64,000 bases of DNA. It comes from Cyprinodon diabolis. Lineage: Eukaryota > Chordata > Actinopteri > Cyprinodontiformes > Cyprinodontidae. Of the stretch, positions 53,001-63,910 are shown piece after piece. The notes beneath the pieces are model-generated. The model saw nothing but the letters and a program-made list of their open reading frames with translations. It was not told the DNA's origin and ran no database searches. How positions within the stretch are numbered: position 1 is the first letter of the stretch; each line of letters begins with the position of its first letter. Made by a program: the position numbers and the translations under genes. The stretch spans positions 4,937,456 through 5,001,455 of the forward strand of contig CM060062.1 of NCBI GenBank assembly GCA_030533445.1, given 5' to 3'.

Positions 53001-53300
53001 ATTTCATTCACTCTTTAACTCTTTCTACAACTGAAGGAACTGTTTACTTTAACCCTTCTCTTCACTATGTCTTTGGTTTCAAATCCAGCATTGTCCATCA
53101 TCAGTAGGACTAGCATCCACATAAAGGTAAGTATTTCACTTACTCTTTCATTCATTCAATAACTGAAGGAAAGTCTTACTTTAACCCTGTCTCTTCACTA
53201 TGTCTTTAGTTTTCAGATCCAAAGTTCTCCATCATCAGTAGGACCAGCATCCTTAGAAAAGATAAGTATTTCACTCACTCTTAACTCTTTCAATAACTAT
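50100..53300 (+). repeat. Related 1,340- and 1,475-bp (10- and 11-monomer) repeats
   Basis: GTTATCCATC with CCATTGAAAAG is at 50,141 and 51,481 (offset 1,340). TACATTATGATCCAAAGG is at 51,331 and 52,806 (offset 1,475). The shortened linker TCACTCTTAACTC occurs at about 50,461, 51,801 and 53,275, showing both spacings in one series. Confidence 0.75.
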
Positions 53301-53752
53301 AGGAAGTGTTTACTTTAACCCTGTCTCTTTAGTATGTCTTTACATTCAGATCCAGAGGACACCCATCAATAATAGGACCAGTATCCACATAAAGGTAAGT
53401 ATTTCATTCACTCTTTCTTTCATTCAATAACTGAAGGAACGTCTTACTTTAACCCTGTCTCTTCACTATGTCTTTAGTTTTCAGATCCAAAGTTCTCCAT
53501 CATCAGTAGGACCAGCATCCTTAGAAAAGATAAGTATTTCACTCACTCTTTAACTCATTCAATATCTTAAGGAACTGTTTACTTTAACCCTGTCTCTTTA
53601 GTATGTCTTTACTTTCAGATCCAGAGGACACCCATAAATAATAGGACCAGCATCCTTAGAAAAGATAAGTATTTACCTCACTTTCAACTCTTTCAATAAC
53701 TATAGGAAGTGTTTACTTTAACCCTGTCTCTTTAGTATGTCTTTACATTCAG

Positions 53753-53797
53753 ATCCAGAGGACACCCATCAATAATAGGACCAGTATCCACATAAAG
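53753..53797 (+). other. Type A module (example): 45-nt exon-like segment with both splice sites
   Basis: Preceded by CTTTACATTCAG and followed by GTAAGT at 53,798. Exactly 45 nt, read in frame as IQRTPINNRTSIHIK; the other two frames meet a stop. A TTTAAC branch-point-like word lies upstream in the repeated linker. The same module with CACATAAAG before GTAAGTATTT recurs throughout the array. As a symmetric 45-nt exon it could be included or skipped without changing frame. Exon status is inferred from signals only. Confidence 0.5.
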
Positions 53798-53887
53798 GTA
53801 AGTATTTCATTCACTCTTTCATTCATTCAATAACTGAAGGAACGTCTTACTTTAACCCTGTCTCTTCACTATGTCTTTAGTTTTCAG

Positions 53888-53932
53888 ATCCAAAGTTCTC
53901 CATCATCAGTAGGACCAGCATCCTTAGAAAAG
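53888..53932 (+). other. Type B module (example): acceptor kept, donor changed to ATAAGT
   Basis: Preceded by CTTTAGTTTTCAG and followed by ATAAGTATTT. Also 45 nt, read as IQSSPSSVGPASLEK in the frame that is open in type A. The GT of the donor is AT; the next GT (GTATTT) would give a 50-nt segment with a poor donor. The changed junction creates AGATAAG, a strong GATA-factor consensus. This is the most frequent family in much of the array. Confidence 0.5.
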
Positions 53933-56279
53933 ATAAGTATTTCACTCACTCTTTAACTCATTCAATATCTTAAGGAACTGTTTACTTAAACCCTGTCTCT
54001 TTACTATGTCTTTACATTAAGATCCAGAGGACATCCATCAATAATAGGACCAGCATCCTTAGAAAAGATAAGTATTTACCTCACTCTCAACTCTTTCAAT
54101 AACTATAGGAAGTGTTTACTTTAACCCTGTCTCTTTAGTATGTCTTTACATTCAGATCCAGAGGACACCCATCAATAATAGGACCAGTATCCACATAAAG
54201 GTAACTATTTCATTCACTTTTTCATTCATTCAATAACTGACGGAACGTCTTACTTTAACCCTGTCTCTTCACTATGTCTTTAGTTTTCAGATCCAAAGTT
54301 CTCCATCATCAGTAGGACCAGCATCCTTAGAAAAGATAAGTATTTCATTCACTCTTTAACTCTTTCTATAACTGAAGGAACTGTTTACTTTAACCCTGTC
54401 TCTTCACTATGTCTTTAGTTTTCATATCCAAAGTTCTCCATCATCAGTAGGACCAGCATCCTTAGAAAAGATAAGTATTTCACTCACTCTTTAACTCATT
54501 CAATATCTTAAGGAACTGTTTACTTAAAACCTGTCTCTTTACTATGTCTTTACATTCAGATCCAGAGGACATCCATCGATAGGAGGACCAGCATCCACAA
54601 AAAAAAAATATGTATTTCACTCACTCTTTAACTCTTTCTATAACTGAAGGAACTGTTTACTTTAACCCTGTCTCTTCACTATGTCTTTAGTTTCAGATCC
54701 AAAGTTATCCATCATCAGTAGGACTAGCATCAATTGAAAAGATAAGTATTTCACTTACTCTTTAACTCATTCAATAACTGAAGGAAAGTCTTACTTTAAC
54801 CCTGTCTCTTCACTGTATCTTTAGTTTTCAGATCCAAAGTTCTCCATCATCAGTAGGACCAGCATCCTTAGAAAAGATAAGTATTTCACTCACTCTTTAA
54901 CTCATTCAATATCTTAAGGAACTGTTTACTTAAACCCTGTCTGTTTACTATGTCTTTACATGAAGATCCAGAGGACATCCATCAATAATAGGACCAGCAT
55001 CCATTGAAAAGATAAGTATTTACCTCACTCTCAACTCTTTCAGTAACTATAGGAAGTGTTTACTTTAACCCTGTCTCTTTAGTATGTCTTTACATTCAGA
55101 TCCAGAGGACACCTATCAATAATAGGACCAGTATCCACATAAAGGTAAGTATTTCATTCACTCTTGAACTCTTTCTACAACTGAAGGAACTGTTTACTCT
55201 AACCCTGTCTCTTCACTAGGTCTTTAGTTTTCAGATCCAAAGTTCTCCATCATCAGTAGGACCAGCATCCTTAGAAAAGATAAGTATTTCACTCACTCTT
55301 TAACTCATTCAATATCTTAAGGAACTGTTTACTTTAACCCTGTCTCTTTACTATGTCTTTACATTAAGATCCAGAGGACATCCATCAATAATAGGACCAG
55401 CATCCTTAGAAAAGATAAGTATTTACCTCACTCTCAACTCTTTCAATAACTATAGGAAGTGTTTACTTTAACCCTGTCTCTTTAGTATGTCTTTACATTT
55501 AGATCCAGAGGACACCCATCAATAATAGGACCAGTATCCACATACAGGTAAGTATTTCATTCACTCTTTCATTCATTCAATAACTGAAGGAACATCTTAC
55601 TTTAACCCTGTCTCTTCACTATGTCTTTAGTTTTCAGATCCAAAGTTCTCCATCATCAGTAGGACCAGCATCCTTAGAAAAGATAAGTATTTCATTCACT
55701 CTTTAACTCTTTCTACAACTGAGGGAACTGTTTACTTTAACCCGGTCTCTTCACTATGTCTTTATTTTTCAGATCCAAAGTTCTCCATCATCAGTAGGAC
55801 CAGCATCCTTAGAAAAGATAAGTATTTCACTCACTCTTTAACTCATTCAATATCTTAAGGAACTGTTTACTTAAAACCTGTCTCTTTACTATGTCTTTAC
55901 ATTAAGATCCAGAGGACATTCATCAATAATAGGACCAGCATCCTTAGAAAAGATAAGTATTTACCTCACTCTCAACTCTTTCAATAACTATAGGAAATTT
56001 TTACTTTAACCCTGTCTCTTTAGTATGTCTTTACATTCAGATCCAGAGGACACCCATCAATAATAGGACCAGTATCCACATAAAGGTAAGTATTTCACTC
56101 ACTCTTTCATTCATTCAATAACTGAAGAAACGTCTTACTTTAACCCTGCCTCTTCACTATGTCTTTAGTTTTCAGATCCAAAGTTCTCCATCATCAGTAG
56201 GACCAGCATCCTTAGAAAAGATAAGTATTTCATTCACTCTTTAACTCTTTCTACAACTGAAGGAACTGTTTACTTTAAC

Positions 56280-59200
56280 CCTGTCTCTTCACTATGTCTT
56301 TGGTTTCAAATCCAGCATTGTCCATCATCAGTAGGACTAGCATCCACATAAAGGTAAGTATTTCACTCACTCTTTCACTTATTCAATAACTTAAGCAACG
56401 TCTTACTAAAACTCTGTCTCTTCAATATGTCTTTACATTCAGATCAAGAGGACATCCATCAATCGGAGGACCAGCATCAACAAAAAAGATAAGTATTTAC
56501 CCCACTCTTCAACTCTTTCAATAGCTAGAGGAACTGTTTACTTAAACCCTGTCTCTTCACTATGTATTTAGTTTAAGATCCAAAGTTATCCATCATCAGT
56601 AGGACTAGCATCCATTGAAAAGATAAGTATTTCACTTACTCTTTAACTCATTCAATAACTGAGGGAACTGTTTACTTTTACCCTGTCTCTTTAATATGTC
56701 TTTACATTCAGATCAGGAGGACACCCATCAATAAAAGGACCAGTATCCACATAAAGGTAAGTATTTCACTTACTCTTTCATTCATTCAATAACTGAAGGA
56801 ATGTCTTACTTTAACCCTGTCTCTTCACTATGTCTTTACATTAAGATCCAGAGGACATCCATCAATAATAGGACCAGCATCATTAGAAAAGATAAGTATT
56901 TACCTCACTCTCAACTCTTTCAATAACTATAGGAAGTGTTTACTTTAACCCTGTCTCTTTAGTATGTCTTTACATTCAGATCCAGAGGACACCCATCAAT
57001 AATAGGACCAGTATCCACATAAAGGTAAGTATTTCATTCACTCTTTCTTTCATTCAATAACTGAAGGAACATCTTACTTTAACCCTGTCTCTTCACTATG
57101 TCTTTAGTTTTCAGATCCAAAGTTCTCCATCATCAGTAGGACCAGCATCCTTAGAAAAGATAAGTATTTCATTCACTCTTTAACTCTTTCTACAACTGAA
57201 GGAACTGTTTACTTTAACCCTGTCTCTTCACTATGTCTTTAGTTTTCAGATCCAAAGTTCTCCATCATCAGTAGGACCAGCATCCTTAGAAAAGATAAGT
57301 ATTTCATTCACTCTTTAACTCTTTCTACAACTGAAGGAACTGTTTACTTTAACCCTGTCTCTTCACTATGTCTTTGGTTTCAAATCCAGCATTGTCCATC
57401 ATCAGTAGGACTAGCATCCACATAAAGGTAAGTATTTCACTCACTCTTTCACTCATTCAATAACTTAAGCAACGTCTTACTAAAACTCTGTCTCTTCAAT
57501 ATGTCTTTACATTCAGATCAAGAGGACATCCATCAATCGGAGGACCAGCATCAACAAAAAAGATAAGTATTTACCCCACTCTTCAACTCTTTCAATAGCT
57601 AGAGGAACTGTTTACTTAAACCCTGTCTCTTCACTATGTATTTAGTTTAAGATCCAAAGTTATCCATCATCAGTAGGACTAGCATCCATTGAAAAGATAA
57701 GTATTTCACTTACTCTTTAACTCATTCAATAACTGAGGGAACTGTTTACTTTTACCCTGTCTCTTTAGTATGTCTTTACATTCAGATCAGGAGGACACCC
57801 ATCAATAAAAGGACCAGTATCCACATAAAGGTAAGTATTTCACTTACTCTTTCATTCATTCAATAACTGAAGGAATGTCTTACTTTAACCCTGTCTCTTC
57901 ACTATGTCTTTACATTAAGATCCAGAGGACATCCATCAATAATAGGACCAGCATCATTAGAAAAGATAAGTATTTACCTCACTCTCAACTCTTTCAATAA
58001 CTATAGGAAGTGTTTACTTTAACCCTGTCTCTTTAGTATGTCTTTACATTCAGATCCAGAGGACACCCATCAATAATAGGACCAGTATCCACATAAAGGT
58101 AAGTATTTCATTCACTCTTTCTTTCATTCAATAACTGAAGGAACATCTTACTTTAACCCTGTCTCTTCACTATGTCTTTAGTTTTCAGATCCAAAGTTCT
58201 CCATCATCAGTAGGACCAGCATCCTTAGAAAAGATAAGTATTTCATTCACTCTTTAACTCTTTCTACAACTGAAGGAACTGTTTACTTTAACCCTGTCTC
58301 TTCACTATGTCTTTAGTTTTCAGATCCAAAGTTCTACATCATCAGTAGGACCAGCATCATTAGAAAAGATAAGTATTTCACTCACTCTTTAACTCATTCA
58401 ATATCTTAAGGAACTGTTTACTTAAACCGTGTCTCTTTAATATGTCTTTACATTAAGATCCAGAGGACATCCATCAATAATAGGACCAGCATCCTTAGAA
58501 AATATAAGTATTTACCTCACTCTCAACTCTTTCAATAACTATAGGAAGTGTTTACTTTAACCCTGTCTCTTTAGTATGTCTTTACATTCAGATCCAGAGG
58601 ACACCCATCAATAATAGGATCAGTATCCACATAAAGGTAAGTATTTCATTCACTCTTTAACTCTTTCTACAACTGAAGGAACTGTTTACTTTAACCCTGT
58701 CTCTTCACTATGTCTTTAGTTTTCAGATCCAAAGTTCTCCATCATCAGTAGGACCAGCATCCTTAGAAAAGATAAGTATTTCAATCACTCTTTAACTCAT
58801 TCAATATTTTAAGGAACTGTTTAAACCCTGTCTCTTTACTATGTCTTTACATTAAGATCCAGAGGACATCCATCAATAATAGGACCAGCATCCTTAGAAA
58901 AGATAAGTATTTCACTCACTCTTTAACTCATTCAATAACTGAAGGAACTGTTTACTTTAACCCTGTCTCTTTAGTATGTCTTTATATTCAGATCAAAAGG
59001 ACAACCATCAATGATAGGACCAGTATCCATATAAAGGTAAGAATTTCACTCACTCTTTCATTCATTCAATATCTGAAGGAACGTCTTACTTTAACCCTGT
59101 CTCTTCACTATGTCTTTAGTTTTCAGATCCAAAGTTCTCCATCATCAGTAGGACCAGCATCCTTAGAAAAGATAAGTATTTCATTCACTCTTTAACTCTT

Positions 59201-62200
59201 TCTACAACTGAAGGAACTGTTAACTTTAACCCTGTCTCTTCACTATGTCTTTGGTTTCAAATCCAGCATTGTCCATCATCAGTAGGACTAGCATCCACAT
59301 AAAGGTAAGTATTTCACTCACTCTTTCACTTATTCAATAACTTAAGCAACGTCTTACTAAAACTCTGTCTCTTCAATATGTCTTTACATTCAGATCAAGA
59401 GGACATCCATCAATCGGAGGACCAGCATCAACAAAAAAGATAAGTATTTACCCCACTCTTCAACTCTTTCAATAGCTAGAGGAACTGTTTACTTAAACCC
59501 TGTCTCTTCACTATGTATTTAGTTTAAGATCCAAAGTTATCCATCATCAGTAGGACTAGCATCCATTGAAAAGATAAGTATTTCACTTACTCTTTAACTC
59601 ATTCAATAACTGAGGGAACTGTTTACTTTTACCCTGTCTCTTTAATATGTCTTTACATTCAGATCAGGAGGACACCCATCAATAAAAGGACCAGTATCCA
59701 CATAAAGGTAAGTATTTCACTTACTCTTTCATTCATTCAATAACTGAAGGAATGTCTTACTTTAACCCTGTCTCTTCACTATGTCTTTACATTAAGATCC
59801 AGAGGACATCCATCAATAATAGGACCAGCATCATTAGAAAAGATAAGTATTTACCTCACTCTCAACTCTTTCAATAACTATAGGAAGTGTTTACTTTAAC
59901 CCTGTCTCTTTAGTATGTCTTTACATTCAGATCCAGAGGACACCCATCAATAATAGGACCAGTATCCACATAAAGGTAAGTATTTCATTCACTCTTTCTT
60001 TCATTCAATAACTGAAGGAACATCTTACTTTAACCCTGTCTCTTCACTATGTCTTTAGTTTTCAGATCCAAAGTTCTCCATCATCAGTAGGACCAGCATC
60101 CTTAGAAAAGATAAGTATTTCATTCACTCTTTAACTCTTTCTACAACTGAAGGAACTGTTTACTTTAACCCTGTCTCTTCACTATGTCTTTAGTTTTCAG
60201 ATCCAAAGTTCTCCATCATCAGTAGGACCAGCATCCTTAGAAAAGATAAGTATTTCATTCACTCTTTAACTCTTTCTACAACTGAAGGAACTGTTTACTT
60301 TAACCCTGTCTCTTCACTATGTCTTTGGTTTCAAATCCAGCATTGTCCATCATCAGTAGGACTAGCATCCACATAAAGGTAAGTATTTCACTCACTCTTT
60401 CACTCATTCAATAACTTAAGCAACGTCTTACTAAAACTCTGTCTCTTCAATATGTCTTTACATTCAGATCAAGAGGACATCCATCAATCGGAGGACCAGC
60501 ATCAACAAAAAAGATAAGTATTTACCCCACTCTTCAACTCTTTCAATAGCTAGAGGAACTGTTTACTTAAACCCTGTCTCTTCACTATGTATTTAGTTTA
60601 AGATCCAAAGTTATCCATCATCAGTAGGACTAGCATCCATTGAAAAGATAAGTATTTCACTTACTCTTTAACTCATTCAATAACTGAGGGAACTGTTTAC
60701 TTTTACCCTGTCTCTTTAGTATGTCTTTACATTCAGATCAGGAGGACACCCATCAATAAAAGGACCAGTATCCACATAAAGGTAAGTATTTCACTTACTC
60801 TTTCATTCATTCAATAACTGAAGGAATGTCTTACTTTAACCCTGTCTCTTCACTATGTCTTTACATTAAGATCCAGAGGACATCCATCAATAATAGGACC
60901 AGCATCATTAGAAAAGATAAGTATTTACCTCACTCTCAACTCTTTCAATAACTATAGGAAGTGTTTACTTTAACCCTGTCTCTTTAGTATGTCTTTACAT
61001 TCAGATCCAGAGGACACCCATCAATAATAGGACCAGTATCCACATAAAGGTAAGTATTTCATTCACTCTTTCTTTCATTCAATAACTGAAGGAACATCTT
61101 ACTTTAACCCTGTCTCTTCACTATGTCTTTAGTTTTCAGATCCAAAGTTCTCCATCATCAGTAGGACCAGCATCCTTAGAAAAGATAAGTATTTCATTCA
61201 CTCTTTAACTCTTTCTACAACTGAAGGAACTGTTTACTTTAACCCTGTCTCTTCACTATGTCTTTAGTTTTCAGATCCAAAGTTCTACATCATCAGTAGG
61301 ACCAGCATCATTAGAAAAGATAAGTATTTCACTCACTCTTTAACTCATTCAATATCTTAAGGAACTGTTTACTTAAACCGTGTCTCTTTAATATGTCTTT
61401 ACATTAAGATCCAGAGGACATCCATCAATAATAGGACCAGCATCCTTAGAAAATATAAGTATTTACCTCACTCTCAACTCTTTCAATAACTATAGGAAGT
61501 GTTTACTTTAACCCTGTCTCTTTAGTATGTCTTTACATTCAGATCCAGAGGACACCCATCAATAATAGGATCAGTATCCACATAAAGGTAAGTATTTCAT
61601 TCACTCTTTAACTCTTTCTACAACTGAAGGAACTGTTTACTTTAACCCTGTCTCTTCACTATGTCTTTAGTTTTCAGATCCAAAGTTCTCCATCATCAGT
61701 AGGACCAGCATCCTTAGAAAAGATAAGTATTTCAATCACTCTTTAACTCATTCAATATTTTAAGGAACTGTTTAAACCCTGTCTCTTTACTATGTCTTTA
61801 CATTAAGATCCAGAGGACATCCATCAATAATAGGACCAGCATCCTTAGAAAAGATAAGTATTTCACTCACTCTTTAACTCATTCAATAACTGAAGGAACT
61901 GTTTACTTTAACCCTGTCTCTTTAGTATGTCTTTATATTCAGATCAAAAGGACAACCATCAATGATAGGACCAGTATCCATATAAAGGTAAGAATTTCAC
62001 TCACTCTTTCATTCATTCAATATCTGAAGGAACGTCTTACTTTAACCCTGTCTCTTCACTATGTCTTTAGTTTTCAGATCCAAAGTTCTCCATCATCAGT
62101 AGGACCAGCATCCTTAGAAAAGATAAGTATTTCATTCACTCTTTAACTCTTTCTACAACTGAAGGAACTGTTAACTTTAACCCTGTCTCTTCACTATGTC

Positions 62201-62270
62201 TTTGGTTTCAAATCCAGCATTGTCCATCATCAGTAGGACTAGCATCCACATAAAGGTAAGTATTTCACTC
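56280..62270 (+). repeat. 2,951-bp (22-monomer) tandem duplication with a nested 1,074-bp (8-monomer) duplication
   Basis: TTGGTTTCAA sites at 56,300, 59,251 and 62,202 and at 57,374 and 60,325, and GTTCTACATC at 58,331 and 61,282, are all offset by exactly 2,951. Inside each copy a 1,074-bp step (56,300 to 57,374) repeats the segment with TCAATCGGAGGACC and TTTAGTTTAAGATCC. Two complete copies are present; similarity fades after about 62,400. Confidence 0.85.
57384..57427 (+). other. Type D module (example): donor kept, acceptor CAG changed to CAA
   Basis: Preceded by CTTTGGTTTCAA, so the AG that ends the presumed intron is lost by one base change, while GTAAGT follows directly. The segment is 44 nt (one shorter than A and B) and has an in-frame TAA near its end. 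D usually follows B, so a B acceptor could be paired with a D donor about 180 bases later, enclosing what is elsewhere linker. Confidence 0.5.
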
Positions 62271-63116
62271 ACTCTTTAACTCATTCAATAACTTAAGCAA
62301 CGTCTTACTAAAACTCTGTCTCTTCAATATGTCTTTACATTCAGATCAAGAGGACATCCATCAATCGGAGGACCAGCATCAATAAAAAAGATAAGTATTT
62401 ACCCCACTCTTCAACTCTTTTAATAACTAGAGGAACTGTTTACTTAAACCCTGTCTCTTTACTAGGTCTTTACATTCAGATCCAGAGGACATCCATCGAT
62501 AGGAGGACCAGCATCCACAAAAAAGATAAGTATTTCACTCACTCTTTAACTCTTTCTATAACTGAAGGAACTGTTTACTTTAACCCTGTCTCTTCACTAT
62601 GTCTTTAGTTTCAGATCCAAAGTTCTCATCATCAGTAGGACCAGCATCCTTAGAAAAGATAAGTACTTCATTCGCTCTTTAACTCTTTCTACAACTGAAG
62701 GAACTGTTTACTTTAACCCTGTCTCTTCACTGTGTCTTGGTTTCAAATCCAGCATTGTCCATCATCAGTAGGACTAGCATCCACATAAAGGTAAGTATTT
62801 CACTCACTCTTTCACTCATTCAATAACTTAAGCAACGTCTTACTAAAACTCTGTCTCTTCAATATGTCTTTACATTCAGATCAAGAGGACATCCATCAAT
62901 CGGAGGACCAGCATCAACAAAAAAGATAAGTATTTCTCTCACTCTTAAACTCATTCAATATCTTAAGGAACTGTTTACTTTAACCCTGTCTCTTCACTAT
63001 GTCTTTAGTTTTCAGATCCAAAGTTCTCCATCATCAGTAGGACCAGCATCCTTAGAAAAGATAAGTGTTTCAATCACTCTTTAACTTATTGTAACTGAGG
63101 GAACTATTTACTTAAA

Positions 63117-63460
63117 TGGTAATTGGCATGTACTTATATAGCGCCTTTATTCAAGATAGGAGACTTGACCAAAGCGCTTTACACTACATTCATTCACCCA
63201 TTCATGCACACACTCACACACTGATGGTGGCAAGCTACATTGTAGCCACACCTGCCCTAGGGCTCACTGACAGAAGCGGGGCTGCCGTACACTGGCGCCA
63301 CCGGGCCCTTTGACCACCATCAGTAGACAATGCAGGTGAAGTGTCTTACCCAAGGACACAACGACACTGAAAGTCGGAGTCTAGGCTTGAGCCGTCAACC
63401 CTTCGATTTCAGGGCAAACTCCTACATCCAACGCCAAGATCACCCAAACGTAAAGCCTGT
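63117..63460. repeat. Dispersed fish repeat abutting the array
   Basis: Begins just after the last monomer with TTATATAGCGCCTTTATTCA. It contains AAAGCGCTTTACACTACATT, CACCCATTCATGCACACACT, CTGATGGTGGCAAGCTACAT and GAAGTGTCTTACCCAAGGAC. I recognise this order of words as a very common interspersed sequence in teleosts, but I cannot assign a class with confidence (non-autonomous DNA element or SINE-like). It has no coding content. Confidence 0.6.
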
Positions 63461-63554
63461 CTCTTCACCAACGGTGGACTGGGACAAAAAATCGGCCCTG
63501 GCATTTTGGACTAGACTGGCCCACCACATTTTTTTGGTGTACTGAATGTGTATA
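63461..63554. repeat. Possible hAT terminal region
   Basis: GGTGGACTGGGACAAAAAAT followed by CGGCCCTGGCATTTTGGACT and GGCCCACC looks like the terminal part of the hAT group whose transposase carries a TTF zinc finger. This agrees with the coding remnant just to the right. Boundaries are uncertain. Confidence 0.4.
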
Positions 63555-63561
63555 CTACCTC

Positions 63562-63598
63562 TGCAATACCAACCGTGCAATACCAACCGTGCAATACC
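63562..63598. repeat. 14-bp tandem repeat, 2.6 copies
   Basis: TGCAATACCAACCG occurs twice in tandem and is followed by TGCAATACC. The word TGCAATACC also occurs, reverse-complemented, in the LINE-derived minisatellite at the window start; this is probably a coincidence of LINE-tail-like sequence. Confidence 0.7.
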
Positions 63599-63639
63599 TT
63601 GAGGCCAGGTTAATGGAAATTAGTGAGAGTGGACACTTA

Positions 63640-63869
63640 AAATACTTCCAAAATCGCTCTTCTGTGCGCTGGTGCACCTGCCTCCAATCAGACATCCCCG
63701 TAATAAATGAGCTTGTGTCAGTAGTCTTTCCAAATGCAATACATACAAAACAAAATAAAGCATGGCGTTTCCCACAATATGTGAGCCACCTCCTGTTGGT
63801 TGCATTTTTAGTGGTGAACGCCTTTTGCTCAACTGGATTTTTTGTGCTTTGTTGTGGGTGGTGATTCAA
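63640..63869 (-). pseudogene. hAT transposase fragment with TTF-type zinc-finger remnant
   Basis: On the minus strand the frame reads STKNPVEQKAFTTKNATNRR, then WLTYCGKRHALFCFVC, AFGKTTDTSSFITGMSDWRQ and VHQRTEE. This is the pattern of the TTF (BED-related) zinc finger at the N terminus of ZMYM1-like/DUF4371 hAT transposases, with the cysteines of YC...LFCFVC visible. After VHQRTEE the family resemblance stops, and no catalytic domain follows in the frame, which runs to 63,555. There is no ATG at the open end, so it is a truncated remnant. It lies directly upstream of the putative last-exon acceptor but on the opposite strand. Confidence 0.7.
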
Positions 63870-63910
63870 AAAGTTTTGTAAAAGACAAGGATCAGGACGG
63901 GTAAAGTAAT

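Larger units (their letters stand above)
9832..63116 (+). repeat. 53-kb tandem array of about 395 monomers of 134-135 bp with exon-like organisation
   Basis: Successive landmark CAGATCC or AAGATCC sites near 53,347, 53,482, 53,616, 53,750, 53,885 and 54,019 are 134-135 bp apart, and this spacing holds across the array. Each monomer contains, in order: GGAACTGTTTACTTTAACCC, a pyrimidine-rich segment (CTGTCTCTTCACTATGTCTT), a CAG, a segment of 44-46 nt beginning ATCCA, then GTAAGTATTT or ATAAGTATTT, and a linker rich in TCACTCACTCTTT and TTCAATAACT. All monomers point the same way. At least four sequence families (A-D, listed separately) alternate in higher-order patterns. The array begins abruptly at about 9,832 and ends at about 63,116. 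No mobile element or unrelated sequence interrupts it. Open frames inside it reach only about 60-70 codons and are by-products of the repeat. Confidence 0.95.

Noticed and set aside
9832..63116. CRISPR array
   Set aside because: The repeats are contiguous 134-bp monomers without unique spacers, and the flanking DNA is eukaryotic.
9832..63116. U12-type (AT-AC) introns suggested by ATAAGT after the type B and C segments
   Set aside because: The U12 donor consensus is ATATCCTT with an AC acceptor. Here the word is ATAAGT and the intron ends in AG, so it is better explained as a mutated GTAAGT.
9832..63116. Exons of a fish NLR or other named immune gene
   Set aside because: Tandem small exons are known in such genes, but the 15-residue peptides here do not match any repeat I can recall, and the exon at the window end is too short to identify.
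63117..63313. 65-codon frame at the start of the dispersed repeat
   Set aside because: Translation of a non-coding interspersed element; no motif.
63589..63864. 91-codon plus-strand frame near the right end
   Set aside because: Antisense to the hAT zinc-finger remnant, whose motif is recognisable on the minus strand.
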